Position numbers and translations under genes: made by a program. The notes below the pieces were generated by a model, which saw only the letters and a list, made by a program, of their open reading frames with translations, ran no database searches and was not told where the DNA came from. Below are positions 11,526-24,779 of a stretch of DNA of 64,000 bases, piece after piece. The stretch comes from Gerris lacustris (lineage: Eukaryota; Arthropoda; Insecta; Hemiptera; Gerridae), in NCBI GenBank assembly GCA_951217055.1, contig OX578286.1, positions 7,666,033-7,730,032 on the forward strand, in the 5' to 3' direction. Position 1 is the stretch's first letter. Every line of letters begins with the position of its first letter.

Positions 11526-11627
11526 CTGTGCGTAAAGACTTCTGCATGGTTTCGGAGTTGTTGTTTGGCAACTAACAATAGCGAAAAATAAACTCACTAT
11601 TAACACAAAAATCAAACTCGAATTCAT
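11526..11627 (-). CDS. Gene B, exon 1: signal peptide and first knottin cysteine
   Basis: ATG at 11627-11625 begins a strong signal peptide (MNSSLIFVLIVSLFFAIVSC, cleavage near residues 19-20), then a short Thr/Pro spacer QTTTPKP and the first knot Cys at residue 28. The exon ends CAG|GTAAGA at 11526, phase 0, six residues after that Cys. Joined to exon 2 the pattern is C-x6-C-x5-C-C-x3-C-x6-C. The intron interrupts the knot directly before its second Cys, exactly as in gene A. An in-frame TTG lies four codons upstream, but ATG at 11627 is the natural start. The QTTTPKP spacer recalls the Thr/Pro stalk of gene A in miniature. Confidence 0.85.
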
Positions 11628-11732
11628 TTTGAAAACCAAAAAAGCGTTATTTCACAAATTAAATATAACAAAATAGGAAATATTGCTTCTTGAACTTCAC
11701 TAATACAATTATAAATAGAAAATCACAAGCAA

Positions 11733-11740
11733 CTTATATA
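11733..11740 (-). promoter_or_regulatory. TATA box of gene B
   Basis: TATATAAG on the minus strand, 106 bases upstream of the start codon, a fitting distance for a short 5' UTR. Confidence 0.5.
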
Positions 11741-11744
11741 TAAT

Positions 11745-12369
11745 ATCCATTAGATAAAAAAAAAAAAAACAATCATTTATCAAAAAAAAAAAATTTTTTT
11801 AAAATAATTATATATTCGTCATGATTTTAAAAGGTAATTAATTGTGAATAAAGTAAATAAATCAAAATTAAATTATTCCAGAAGCAATTATCATTATTAA
11901 TTTATCATATGTGGACACGATGATTTCCGTAGCGACAAATGCTTTGACATAATTTGCTAATATGTAATACAATAGGTATAATAGATATTTGCATATTTAT
12001 CAATTTTTTATTTTTGTCGTTATTTGCGTCTTAAAAAAATATTTTAGCCATTCTTACAGCTTTTTAGTTGATTTATTGGTTATTGATCATTATAAATTAA
12101 CAAAGTGATTAGGTTTTATAGGATTTTTTAAAAATTTATATTAATAGATAGGTTTAAGTTGAATCTAATTAATAATAATTATAATATTATAAAGCAATAT
12201 GCGGTTTAATAGGGTTTTATTAACATATACTGTGGCACTTACATATCCAACAAATTCTATTTCATTGTTATCAGTTATCAGTTTTCTATCATTAGTATTA
12301 GTTTTTCTTAATTTTATTTAATTATATTATATTCTCCTCTAAAGTTATATAGTAGGCAATCGTAAAAAT
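11745..12369. other. AT-rich stretch upstream of gene B
   Basis: Poly(A) and T runs around 11758-11800; I see no gene or element. Confidence 0.5.
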
Positions 12370-12797
12370 ATCATAATTATTTAGGTCCTCAGGGGTATTA
12401 AATAAGTAAAAACTACTTCATTAAGTTTTTTAAGGTGATATTTCGTCCCTAACTTTGGGACATCTTCCAACCTTTATTCGAGGTCTTGTTGTTAAACATC
12501 AAAAAGTTTAATACAAAACTATTTTTCGTTAATTTATATATATTTTTTTTAATATAAGAGTCATGAGTTGTTGCCTAGTTGGCAACTAGTCACAGACTCA
12601 TGACTCTTCTCTTATATTAAAAAAAAAAAAAATTATAAATTAACGAAAAATAGTTTTGTATTAAACTTTTTGATTTTTTACAACAAGACCTCGAATAAAG
12701 GTTGGAAGATGTCCCAAAGTTAGGGATATCACCTTAAAAATCTTAATGAAATAGTTTTTACTTATTTAATACCCCTGAGGACCTAAATAATTATAAT
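12370..12797. mobile_element. Foldback element with about 190-bp arms
   Basis: Left AATTATTTAGGTCCTCAGGG and its inverted copy at the right end; the arms match along their length with a few mismatches (including GGACATCTTCCAACCTTTAT) around a spacer of about 45 bp that holds GTTGCCTAGTTGGCAACTAG. Confidence 0.85.
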
Positions 12798-13137
12798 ATT
12801 ATACATAATAAGGGGACTACAAACATTATATATTATATATAAAATGGTAAAAATATCGAATTTCAATAATAATTGCCGTTACTATGGACATTCGTTCTTT
12901 TGGTGAATCCAAAATTCACAGAGTTGCGGTAAACCCCACCTCATTTTTTAAAAGTTTATCCGGATATTTGGTTAATCATCTCTAAGATCAATTTTTGACA
13001 GCAATTCAGATACTAAGTTCTTCACGTTGATCAGATGCTTCATCGCTGACATCCTTGTTCATGTAAGTAATTTTAGACGTTATAGCAGTGGTTAAATAAA
13101 TATATAATGCTATATATGTTAGATAAATGTTAATTAA

Positions 13138-13300
13138 TCTCTACTTTTGTCAACTATGAAACCTATTACGCGATTAAAACTCGATGATGAAAAAACCATC
13201 AAAAATACTGTGTCAAATGCGACGTCTTACGGGTTCAAAGATTTCAAGAGCATTCAAGGCTCTGCACGGAACATGATTTGCACTCCCAAGTTTCGGAACA
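13138..13300 (+). other. Possible exon or gene relic, uncertain
   Basis: A stop-free frame of about 50 codons from ATG at 13150 (KPITRLKLDDEKTIKN...) is richer in GC than its surroundings and ends near a weak donor GGTACAC. A GTAAGTAA donor-like site lies upstream at 13062. No acceptor or family could be recognised. It may be part of an unknown gene or chance. Confidence 0.2.
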
Positions 13301-13539
13301 TCGGTACACCATATTTTTTCTACATTTGTAGGTCATTATTTCATTAGACGTTCAGTATAAAACACATGCATTTTTAGAACATATAACTAGGTGCAATGCA
13401 GTTGTCTGCTTGCAATATTGAGCTGAGCGTGCATTTTAATCTTATACAATACACATTTTTATTTATAAAAAGCTGAAATCAGATCAAAAATAGGTAATAT
13501 TTCTAATTTTTAATTAAAATAAGACTTTTATTTCCCTGT

Positions 13540-14030
13540 TTTTCAATTTTACCCCCCCTCTTCAATGAAAATATGTCAAAAGTGAACATAACAACAATAA
13601 CTGTACTCTTAAAGAGCTTTCCAACGACATGCATCATGAAGGGCATATACTATTATAACTTTTGTACCTCGTACCCCTGTGTTCCAATTTAGACCATTTC
13701 AGATTTATACCTTTCTGTGGTTGGTCACTATGACCGTGCCAAATTGTATGTGGATCAGTTCAGCCTTTCAGGAGAAACTTTTATAACCCCTACCCCGTAC
13801 CCCTGTGTACCAATTTGGGGCATTTCAGATTTATACGTTCCTATTGTTGGTAACATTGACCGTGCTGAATTTTGGGCGGATCGGTTCAACCGTTCAGGAA
13901 GAAACTTTTGTACCCCATACCCCTGTGTACCAATTTGGACCCCTTCAGATTTATACGTTCCTGTGGTTGGTAACATTGACCGTGCTGAATTTTTTGCGGA
14001 TCGGTTCAGCCGTTCAGGAGAAGTATGCGT
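13540..14030 (-). repeat. Helitron-related fragment with 118-bp tandem repeat
   Basis: Its first part (13545-13690) is the reverse complement of the inner segment of the Helitron at 48922-50381 (GGTACACAGGGGTACG..., AAGAGCTTT...). It runs into three copies of a unit near 118 bp carrying CCCTGTGTACCAATTT and GGTAACATTGACCGTGCTGA. The 130-residue frame here is a product of the repeat. Confidence 0.65.
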
Positions 14031-14039
14031 CCAAACAAT

Positions 14040-14880
14040 TGCAAAGTGTAGTATAAGAACTTCGCTTCTCTTAGCTCTATTAAAGACCTTTATAACTATC
14101 CATTTATAAAAATTATTGAAATGGCCGTAAAAATTATCATTATAGAGGGATGGGTTTAGTGATAGAACATCGGTAAATCTTACGGACAGGAAAAAAATCT
14201 AACCAAATGAGGAATACCGGTTGATTTTACTGGCAGACGAAAAAGATTCCGATGAAGCGAGGTGGCCCAATACTTCGTACACATACTTGGCTTACTGTAG
14301 ACCATAACGCATTCGCTTAGTGGTACATTGGGAGTATGATTTGGCAGGACTCCATACAGGTTAGTAAACAAGTACCAGTGGCCTAATTCCTAGGTTTGAA
14401 CATCCTCGTCTCCCCGATCTATCAGGACAATAGAACGTGACAATAGAACGGGACAATAGAACGGAACGATAGAATAAGGCGATAAAACTAACTACGTAAA
14501 AGCTTATATAAAGTGCACATAACGTTTACTATAAGAACACATTTAATGCAGAAATGCGTTTTTAAAATTAATTAAATTGAAAAAATTGTGAAATAATTAA
14601 TTTATGGTTTTATTTACTATTAAAATATATGCTATATCTACTTGATTTAAGACATTTCACTTGGTATTTTAATTAATTAATTATGGGACTTGCACAATTT
14701 AATCCAAAAAAAAAGGTAATAATTCAATCAAAGAAAAGCGAGATAAAATAAAATAAAGATAAAATTACTGTCACATTTAAATTGTTTCCTATACTATGTG
14801 ATTATTCCTTTATTTATATAAGAAGTATCTTATGTAAGAATTATATTTTTTATAAGTAATCATATGATGTCAAATTCGAT
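14040..14880. other. Intergenic stretch before gene C
   Basis: A short patch of GACAATAGAACGG repeats lies at 14425-14475. Otherwise I see nothing recognisable. Confidence 0.5.
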
Positions 14881-14891
14881 AACGAACTCAT

Positions 14892-14899
14892 TATAAAAG
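14892..14899 (+). promoter_or_regulatory. TATA box of gene C
   Basis: TATAAAAG, 157 bases before the gene C start codon, within otherwise A/T-only sequence. Confidence 0.5.
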
Positions 14900-15048
14900 G
14901 AAGTAACAAAAAATAATTCGATGTATTATTGTTTTGAATTTTGTGATTGCCCAAATAAAATCAATTTTTAAAGTTGTGAAATTTGTTTAAAGGTTTTTAT
15001 CGATTCATTTTATTTTAAACATTGTGATTTTGGATTTTTTGTAACAAA

Positions 15049-16005
15049 ATGATTTGCAGTTTTTTGAAAATATCAGCAGTAGTTATTATATCTGCTACGA
15101 TTTTAGAAGTAGTTTCTTCAAGATCTCTTTTCGATGAATTGTTTGCTGAAAATTTTGATGAGTATGCAAATAGTTCCCCAACTGATAGAAATAAGGTTTG
15201 GACTTCAGGTAGTGTAGGCTCTCGTTGGTCACCTCTATTTTCCGTTAAAGGTAACGATGAAAGTGATGATAAACAAATTTCGTTGAAGGATTCAAGCAGT
15301 ATGAATAGCAAAGGAGACGAATCTGGTGGTGCTCGAAGCACAAATGATCAAGTCACAGATTCTGGATCGTTAAGTGGATCAAAATCTGACGGACATTCCC
15401 AAGATTCGAATCAATCACATATGAATGAAGATAAGACGATGACAAAAACTGGAGGATCCATAGGAGGTGGATCCAAAACGGATTCTCAATCAGGAAGTGA
15501 TATGACGGAGAAATCCTCAATGGGAGATCAATCATCAGGAAGTGATATGACGGAGAAATCCTCAATGGGAGATCAATCATCAGGAAGTGATATGACGGAG
15601 AAATCCTCAATGGGAGATCAATCATCAGGAAGTGATATGACGGAGAAATCCTCAATGGGAGATCAATCATCAGGAAGTGATATAACGGAGAAATCCTCAA
15701 TGGGAGATCAATCATCAGGAAGTGATTCATTAAAGAAATCCAAGAAATCAGAAGAAATGACAGGTTCATCAGAGAAAATGCAAGGTGGCGGTGAAAAACC
15801 AACATTATCTGCAGTAATGACGCCATCCAATTCTGCTTCAAATGCTGGATCCGATTGGATTAAGATTGAATCATCGAGTCAGCAATCCAAATCTGAACTT
15901 TACAATTCCCAAACCTCGATGGCATCAACTTCTAAAATTGCTGCAGTACAGTTATCACCAACTAGATCCTCATTTAAGCAGAAAATCGACCGATTCTTCC
16001 AAAAA
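15049..16005 (+). CDS. Gene C, exon 1: secreted Ser-rich repeat protein
   Basis: The exon codes 319 residues. A signal peptide (MICSFLKISAVVIISATILE..., cleavage near residue 24) is followed by a short acidic segment RSLFDELFAENFDEY. The middle is a Ser/Asp/Lys-rich low-complexity region. Residues 149-223 are five copies of a 15-residue unit (GSDMTEKSSMGDQSS, 45 bp), nearly identical in DNA. A basic C-terminal segment follows (SSFKQKIDRFFQK). The mature protein has no cysteine. Reading on past 16005 gives a hydrophobic tail and a stop at 16083, but AAA|GTGAGA at 16006 is a good phase-0 donor and fits the exon at 18708. The protein is highly hydrophilic, probably disordered, with many possible phosphorylation or glycosylation sites. 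I recognise no family. Confidence 0.75.
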
Positions 16006-16243
16006 GTGAGACTTTTCCTATTATTTGTACGAATATTTATTAGGCACATGCTGTCGAAAATGAAGCATCTCTTACACTTATAATTATTATGATACAATCT
16101 GGGGGATTGTAAGGGTTGAAAATAAAGGTGTTCTTGGTTCGATTCCCGACGCTAGCTCAATCATTATTTTTAATATTTATTTTTAATATTATCTGTCTTT
16201 TCTCTCTCACACTTTAATATAGTATTTAAAAGTTAAGTTTATT

Positions 16244-16519
16244 GGCACTTCTTTAGACTGTTACTCCCCTTACAAATAAAACAGAAGGGATTGACAATCT
16301 AAAGAAGGTAACGAAATGTTCTTCTTTAGAATGTCACTTCCTTTATAAAAACAGAAGTGTGATCCTGATATTCCTTTGACCCAAAGTATAGTGGACTAAA
16401 TAAACATCCCTTTATCTTAATAATTATTTAGACAAAGGAATTTATATATAATTATATCCATTTATATTCTAAAAATAAAAGAACAAAAACTTTGGTTAGC
16501 TACAATCTAAAGAATTGCC
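16244..16519. repeat. F2 element, short copy
   Basis: GGCACTTCTTTAGACTGTTA at the left, inverted at the right (TACAATCTAAAGAATTGCC), enclosing the family core with TCCTTTGACCCAAAGT, CATCCCTTTATCTTAATAAT and TTATATCCATTTATATTCTA. Confidence 0.8.
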
Positions 16520-17156
16520 AGTTTAATTACATAACAACTCATATGATCATACCTATCATTATTATTATATTTATATAATAACAAAATGTGAATTTTAGAT
16601 TAAATGTTAGAAAAGAAATCTGATTCACACACATATTCACTAGATCAATGATTTTCATTTGTTTTAATATGATCGCAATCGATACATTTTATCAAAATAA
16701 ATAGTAAAAATAATAAATTTGAGGGAATTGAGCCTTGATTTTTCACTTTAATAAACTTTTGAAAAAAAATAGAAAATTTAGATATGAGACTTAACACACC
16801 AAATGGAATTAAACATTCATTCGTTTATAAAACCTTTTTTTAAAGATTTTTTTTTTACAATTGGCAGAGTTTTTGGGAAGAGTAAGCCTGTCAATTTTTA
16901 GTTGAAATTAATTTTACATGCATTTAATAAACTTCACTTGTTTGCGAGTCACAAATGTTGTAAAAATGTATTACATGAGAACTGAACTTTCGACAGATCC
17001 CGTATTTGCGATCACATTTGAAGCTATTATTGTTTTCAAAGTGTTTCAATATAGATTTTTTTTCAACATTAACTCGGGATATTGACTGCTTTAAATATGT
17101 ATAGGTATAGAAGAAGTCAACATTAAAAGATTCTTAATTAAGAAATATTGTTTGTT

Positions 17157-18370
17157 GGGCACTTCTTTAAATTGTTACTCCCCTTATAAAAAAAACATAA
17201 GGAAGTAACAATCCAAAGAAGGTGTAATAAATGTTCTCATTAGACTGTTACTCCCTTTATATAAATACCGGAGGTAGTAACAATCTCAACAATCTGAAGA
17301 AGGTGTATGGAATTTTCTTCTTTAGACTGTTACTCCCCTTATAAGAAAACATAATATGGAAGTAACAATCTAAAGAAGGTGTACGAAATGTTCTTGTTTA
17401 GACTGTTACTCCCCTAATAAAAAACATAAGGAAGTAACAATCTAAAGAAGGTGTAGAAAATGTTCTTGTTTAGACTGTTACTCCCCTAATAAATAAAACA
17501 GAAAGGAAGTATCAATCTAAAGAAGGTGTACGAAATGTTCTTGTTTAGACTGTTACTCCCTAATAAAAAACATAAGGAAGTAACAATCTAAAGAAGGTGT
17601 ACGAAATGTTCTTGTTTAGACTGTTACTCCCCTAATAAAAAACATAAGGAAGTAACAATCTAATGAAGGTGTACGAAATGTTCTTGTTTAGACTGTTACT
17701 CCCCTAATAAAAAACATAAGGAAGTAACAATCTAAAGAAGGTGTACGAAATGTTCTTGTTTAGACTGTTACTCCCTAATAAAAAACATAAGGAAGTAACA
17801 ATCTAAAGAAGGTGTACGAAATGTTCTTGTTTAGACTGTTACTCCCCTAATAAAAAACATAAGGAAGTAACAATCTAATGAAGGTGTACGAAATGTTCTT
17901 GTTTAGACTGTTACTCCCCTAATAAAAAACATAAGGAAGTAACAATCTAAAGAAGGTGTACGAAATGTTCTTGTTTAGACTGTTACTCCCCTAATAAAAA
18001 ACATAAGGAAGTAACAATCTAAAGAAGGTGTACGAAATGTTCTTGTTTAGACTGTTACTCCCCTAATAAATAAAACAGAAAGGAAGTAACAATCTAAAGA
18101 AGATGTACGAAATGTTCTTGTTTAGACTGTTACTCCCCTAATAAAAAACATAAGGAAGTAACAATCTAAAGAAGGTGTACGAAATGTTCTTGTTTAGACT
18201 GTTACTCCCCTTATAGAAACTGAAGTTTGATATTTCTTTGTCTGAAAGTACATTGGACTAAAGATCCCTTTGTTTTCATAGTTATTTAAGCAAAGTAATG
18301 TATAAATAATTGTATTTATTTATATCCTAAAATAAACATAGGGGAGTAGCAACCTATAGAAGGAGATTTA
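17157..18370. repeat. F2 element expanded into a 72-bp palindromic array
   Basis: Starts GGGCACTTCTTTAAATTGTT and ends in the family core near 18230-18370. Between are about 14 copies of a 72-bp unit: TTTAGACTGTTACTCCCCTA, a hinge of A/T, then GGAAGTAACAATCTAAAGAA and GGTGTACGAAATG. The two halves of every unit are inverted copies, so each unit can fold on itself or on its neighbours. Inner copies are almost identical. Confidence 0.85.
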
Positions 18371-18707
18371 AAGAAAAACTATCCTGAAATGTTTATTTAA
18401 TTATTTAATAATTAGTGTGACAATCTAAAGAAGAACTATTTGTTGTGTTTAATTTTTTTGTGAATGATTGTCACAAATTAAAAGATTTATTGTTAGGAGC
18501 ATAGATCGACTACAATAAGTAATTTTAGAACGCCAATTACTGTTTGGTGAATCAAAAATAATGAACATTGTTTTATAAGTTATGCAATTCACTTTGTTAT
18601 ATATTTATGATATTTTTAAGTACAAATAAAATAAAATAATTTATTGTAATACTAAAATAATCCAAATTATAATTTGTTTCTTTTGTTTTATTTTTATTTG
18701 TTTACAG

Positions 18708-18782
18708 TGGAATTTCTTGAAGACATTTCAGGAAGGACAATCTTCGTACGGATCAGATATGAACGAAATAATATTTGAGTAA
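18708..18782 (+). CDS. Gene C, probable last exon
   Basis: TTTATTTGTTTACAG precedes a 24-residue phase-0 frame (WNFLKTFQEGQSSYGSDMNE, then four residues and TAA). The QSSYGSDM motif echoes the DQSSGSDM joints of the exon 1 repeat, which supports joining. The spliced protein would have 343 residues with a basic/aromatic end in place of the hydrophobic read-through tail. Confidence 0.55.
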   Translation, partial: WNFLKTFQEGQSSYGSDMNEIIFE

Positions 18783-19278
18783 ATATTTTGTGTATTTCTA
18801 AAGTACAGACTTCAGCGACTAAAATCTATAATGTGTAAATTATTTTCGGAGGTTGTTATCACATCAGATATTTTATTAATCCCAACATTTCGAAACCAAT
18901 ACAGGGATTATTTTTAAAGGATCACTTGAGCAAATGAGCCTCATTATGAGCAAATTCCTTAAGAATGATACCTATGAAACCTAAAATACCTAAAAATACG
19001 TTCGAAACGTCGGGATTTATCAAATTTCTGACTTGATCTCCTTCTTGTGTTAATTTTTTTTTTTTTATCTTTAAATATGTTTTTTCTTTGTTGTATTTAA
19101 TTACTTTTCTATTTTAATATTAATGTAAGCATATTTTAAGATTATATCTCGAAACATTTGAAGAATCTTATAAAATATTTTATCATGCAACCATGTTCTT
19201 TAGTCATTTGATTTTTTGTTATAAATTTAATAAATATATTATTTTTCCTTTAATCAGCATTTTACTTTTTCATACTAT

Positions 19279-19280
<2 letters not shown>
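18783..19280. other. Intergenic stretch after gene C
   Basis: Near 18960-19030 a piece with ATACGTTCGAAACGTCGGGA resembles the ends of insect repeats of the GTCGAAACG type. No gene seen. Confidence 0.4.
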
Positions 19281-21259
<1,979 letters not shown>

Positions 21260-21263
21260 TTAA

Positions 21264-21482
21264 GGCTGCGGCCTCACCGAAGCTACCTCGCTTGGAGCCT
21301 AGTGGCTTGGTGAGTCGCCTGGCGTGTAATCCATGTGAACCAACCTTCTAGAACATACGAGAGCGGCCACACCACGCGCTTGGTTACTAGGCGAATTACC
21401 TAGCGAGTCGCTAGACGAACAGTCATGGCGACTCACCAAGCCGCTAGGCTCCAAGCGAGGTAGCTCCGGTGTGGCCGTAGCC
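21264..21482. mobile_element. TTAA-flanked MITE 1 (219 bp)
   Basis: Inverted ends of more than 50 bp: GGCTGCGGCCTCACCGAAGC continuing to CTTGGTGAGTCGCC, and its inverted copy with a few mismatches. Flanked by TTAA (21260-21263) and TAAA (21483-21486). GC-rich against its surroundings. Confidence 0.8.
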
Positions 21483-21486
21483 TAAA

Positions 21487-21985
21487 GGCGCGTCCACACT
21501 ATGCCGCAAAATGCCAGTTGGCAAGGCCAAGCGGTAAAGCCTTCTGGCAAAGCCAGATGGCACCATGTAAAAATTCATCCGTCCACAGTCCACACTACAA
21601 CTGGCAAAGCCAGTCGAGATTGTGATGTATGGTGAAAAAATAAAAAATAAAAAAAGGTGTCACAAAAGATAAGAAGAACGGAGAGATAATAATTTTATCA
21701 AATTATAGACGCAAAAAAGTTAGTAGTGGTGTCAGAAGGGGCTCGACGCTGGATGCCAAGTGCAATGTTGCCGGGTGGCACGTCCACACCTTGCCATACG
21801 ACTTCTTGCCATCTGGCTATCTTTGATCCGGACCGACAATCGTCGGGTTCAGCTTGGCATGTCAAGTGGCACGTTTTGTGCCAAGCATGGCAAAATAGCA
21901 AATGCCAAGGGAGTCGTCCACATTACACTTGGCAATGCCATTTGGCCATGGCATTCCTTGCCGCTTGGCATAGTGTGGACGCGCC
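21487..21985. mobile_element. TTAA-flanked MITE 2 (499 bp)
   Basis: Inverted ends GGCGCGTCCACACTATGCC. Flanked by TAAA (21483-21486, shared with MITE 1) and TTAA (21986-21989). The interior repeats GGCAA.GCCA.-type words (CAGTTGGCAAGGCCAAG, CTGGCAAAGCCAG). Overlapping open frames inside it have no protein meaning. Confidence 0.8.
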
Positions 21986-21989
21986 TTAA

Positions 21990-22896
21990 GAGCGTTCTTT
22001 CTAGCCCCAACCGTTGTGTACTGATTACACTTATCGCTCCAGTGCTTCTTCTCAAAATACCAACACTTAGTTTGACCTGCCATCAACTTATCAGTTGTGG
22101 AATACTAAGGTTTAGGTTAAAAATCAATTTTATGATTTTGGCCCTGCGTTTTATATAATAATCTGATTTCTCGCCATTCTTGACGCTCTCTCTGGCACTA
22201 ATAATTCGATCTAATCTTTTCCTTCCTGAGTTAGAGTCCTAACTTCAGATTCATTCTTAATTTGAGAAGTAGTGGTAGCTAACCCGTACAAGCTTAGCTC
22301 TTTTAACTGCAATAATATTTCCCGAGGAAATTTTGACTTTATTAAAGACTCAAAGCTAGAGTGATATACGTCTTCGCCTATACTCTCTAATGACCTACAA
22401 ATATTTTCTATCTGGTCTAATGTTGATCTAAGTTGCCAAATCGAATTGCTGAATATCGGGATGTTCCTAAATTTTCCTTACAAATCGTCTTTTATAAAGG
22501 TTTTATCTGCAAATCGATTATTTTAAAATATCAACAGCAGCTACATAATTTTTTGCTGTTAAAGAAAGACCCGCAATACCTTGATGCACTTCCCCTAACA
22601 GTGAAGATTATGATATAATATAGATTTTAATTCTATATTGATAATATGGAATTGAAATTTTTGCACGGATGAGTCATGACCTAAAACTATTAGCGACGCA
22701 GTTAACAGCGTCAATTATCCCATCAATCAAGTCTAAAATAATCTAATAACTTATCAATCATGACGTAAATGGAAAAAAGAGTGATTACAATGTTGACAAT
22801 CGTTCCGTCAATTATAATAATTGACCTTAATTAACAATTAGAATTAGAATTAAACAAAAAAAAAATAAAACAAATATGATATCAAAGTAAAATATA
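21990..22896. other. Intergenic stretch
   Basis: No gene or element recognised. Confidence 0.5.
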
Positions 22897-23330
22897 TTAG
22901 GTTTATTCCAACCCCCCTATTTGTACCGTCCCTTTGTATTTTCCTGCGAATTATTCAGGAATCGTTTAGGACAGGTTTTATACGCATGCGCTAACATTGT
23001 ACTGTAATAAAATCATGTCAGGTTGGAACGGGTTTAGGACTATAATTCGCACTGTATTAAAAACATTCAAGGAAACCGTTAGGGAACCTTCCTGTTGACA
23101 TGTGTGATGATTGACATAACTGCGCATGTCATACAAACCAGTACTTGGTATTGTCAGAGGATCGTTTGGATGGTACAGTAAACGGTTCGCAAACGATCCC
23201 TGCGCGGGTTGGAACAGTATGGAGGACGGTACGAAACACTGTCAAAATTCTGGTTGGAACGGCTTTTATCCATTGCGCTTGCCCATGACGATCCCACAGA
23301 CGGTACACTGCTTAGTTGGAACAAACCTAA
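22897..23330. mobile_element. MITE with TTAGGTTTATTCCAAC ends
   Basis: Left TTAGGTTTATTCCAAC and right GTTGGAACAAACCTAA are inverted copies flanked by TA-rich sequence. The GGTTGGAAC word recurs inside, and TACCGTCC recurs inverted as GGACGGTA. No coding capacity. Confidence 0.75.
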
Positions 23331-23889
23331 TATATAATAGCTACTGACCCAAGTGTAAACGAAAACGTTATTGAACAAGTAAAGTTAGTTCTTCTTTTAA
23401 AAAATTTCACTTGAGCTTTGAAATTTTGAAAAGTTTGTGTGTTTGATTGTCTAACGATAACTGGCGTAAAAATCAACCGATTTGAACGAAATTTGACACA
23501 CAGGTGTATCTCATTATTTGTGATAACTGTACAGTTTTTGGAAATTCCACACTTAATATTTTCTAAATGGTGGCCAATATGGCGAATTGCATCAAGTTAC
23601 TTGATCAAAAATTTGACATTGCGAGTTCTCTTCACTGTATCATTTTTAGTGCTGCAATTCTCTGATGTATGAATTTTGTTGTGTTCGCATATTTCGCATT
23701 CTTCGTGGCCTATAGTTGTAAAGTATATATTAAACTTCTCTAAATTTGCTCAATAATAAACGGCCAAGCGTTAAAAGTAATTAGTTAAAGTGTAATTAAT
23801 GCCCTCCCAATATATCTCACATACATCACCAGAATCACTTACTTGAAGAAATTATAAAAACACTTCAAATTAATGAGAGGTGTAAAATC
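23331..23889. other. Intergenic stretch
   Basis: Contains text typical of unclassified insect repeats (TTGAACGAAATTTGACACAC); no gene seen. Confidence 0.4.
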
Positions 23890-23939
23890 CTATTCTTCTT
23901 AGGATTTAAGATTTTAATCTTAAATCCTAAGAAGAATAG
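23890..23939. repeat. Perfect 24-bp-arm palindrome
   Basis: CTATTCTTCTTAGGATTTAA plus GATT, a TT spacer, then the exact inverted copy. Confidence 0.9.
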
Positions 23940-24228
23940 AATAACCATTTATGGTTTGGATACGGTAGGACTTGGTTCAACCACAAAGCTCAATGCCGAA
24001 TGACCATTTTATGGACTTAAATATAGTATTATAAATGAGTAATTCGTTAGAGAGAGAGCGGAAACAATAGCCAAAGGGTTACAGTCAAGGAAACATTGCC
24101 TTTAGAGATAAAATGCGTCAAACTCTTAAAATCTATATGTTTTTACCATCACAAACAATTTTTCCCTAAGTATGTATAACCATACTTGAACTTGAAGGTT
24201 AAAAAATGGTTTGCAAGGACATATAATT

Positions 24229-24232
<4 letters not shown>

Positions 24233-24326
<94 letters not shown>
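24233..24326. repeat. (AT)n microsatellite
   Basis: Almost pure AT over about 90 bp. Confidence 0.95.
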
Positions 24327-24779
24327 TATATATAATTATAAATATAAATATAAAAATGTCAACTTTCATTAACGACCTTAAACGTTGACAATTCATTAGT
24401 TTAATAAATTTCCCAATAGCCACGTTTTACACATTGGATATTTTGTAATCGATGGTTTTAAACAAAAACATGTTAAAAGAATTTTATCTATATATATATA
24501 AATTCCCAGACCATAAATTCTAATCAAAGTCACATAATAATAAATATAAAATAACAATAATAATTAACCACTTTTGTTTTCTTTTCTACTATTTCTTAAA
24601 TGTAAAACATTTATTTTATTTTATTTATAATTAATCTAGTAAAAAAGAAGTAATTAACGCAAGAAATAATAATTAATGTAATTTATTAAAGGACATAACA
24701 AATCCTTGTAAAATAACAAATATCTAAACAAAAAATCAATTAATTTTATTTGCAAAACCAAATTCATTTTAAGTTTAGA

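Larger units (their letters stand above)
16006..18707 (+). other. Intron of gene C (about 2.7 kb)
   Basis: GTGAGA to TTTACAG. It contains a tRNA-like B-box patch near 16128-16155 (GGTTCGATTCCCGACGC), an F2 element (16244-16519), a 72-bp array of the same family (17157-18370) and AT-rich sequence between them. Confidence 0.5.

Noticed and set aside
13717..14109. 130-residue frame with repeated SDLYVP and DRAEF
   Set aside because: Lies in a 118-bp tandem repeat tied to the Helitron; open on both strands.
15353..15841. 162-residue minus-strand frame
   Set aside because: Shadow of the 45-bp repeat of gene C.
16128..16155. tRNA gene
   Set aside because: Only a B-box-like piece; no cloverleaf can be drawn.
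17157..18370. CRISPR-like regular array
   Set aside because: Repeats are adjacent 72-bp palindromic units without unique spacers, in a eukaryotic intron.
21698..22158. Several overlapping frames of 67-132 residues
   Set aside because: All inside or overlapping the TTAA-flanked MITE, on both strands, with no family or splice signal.
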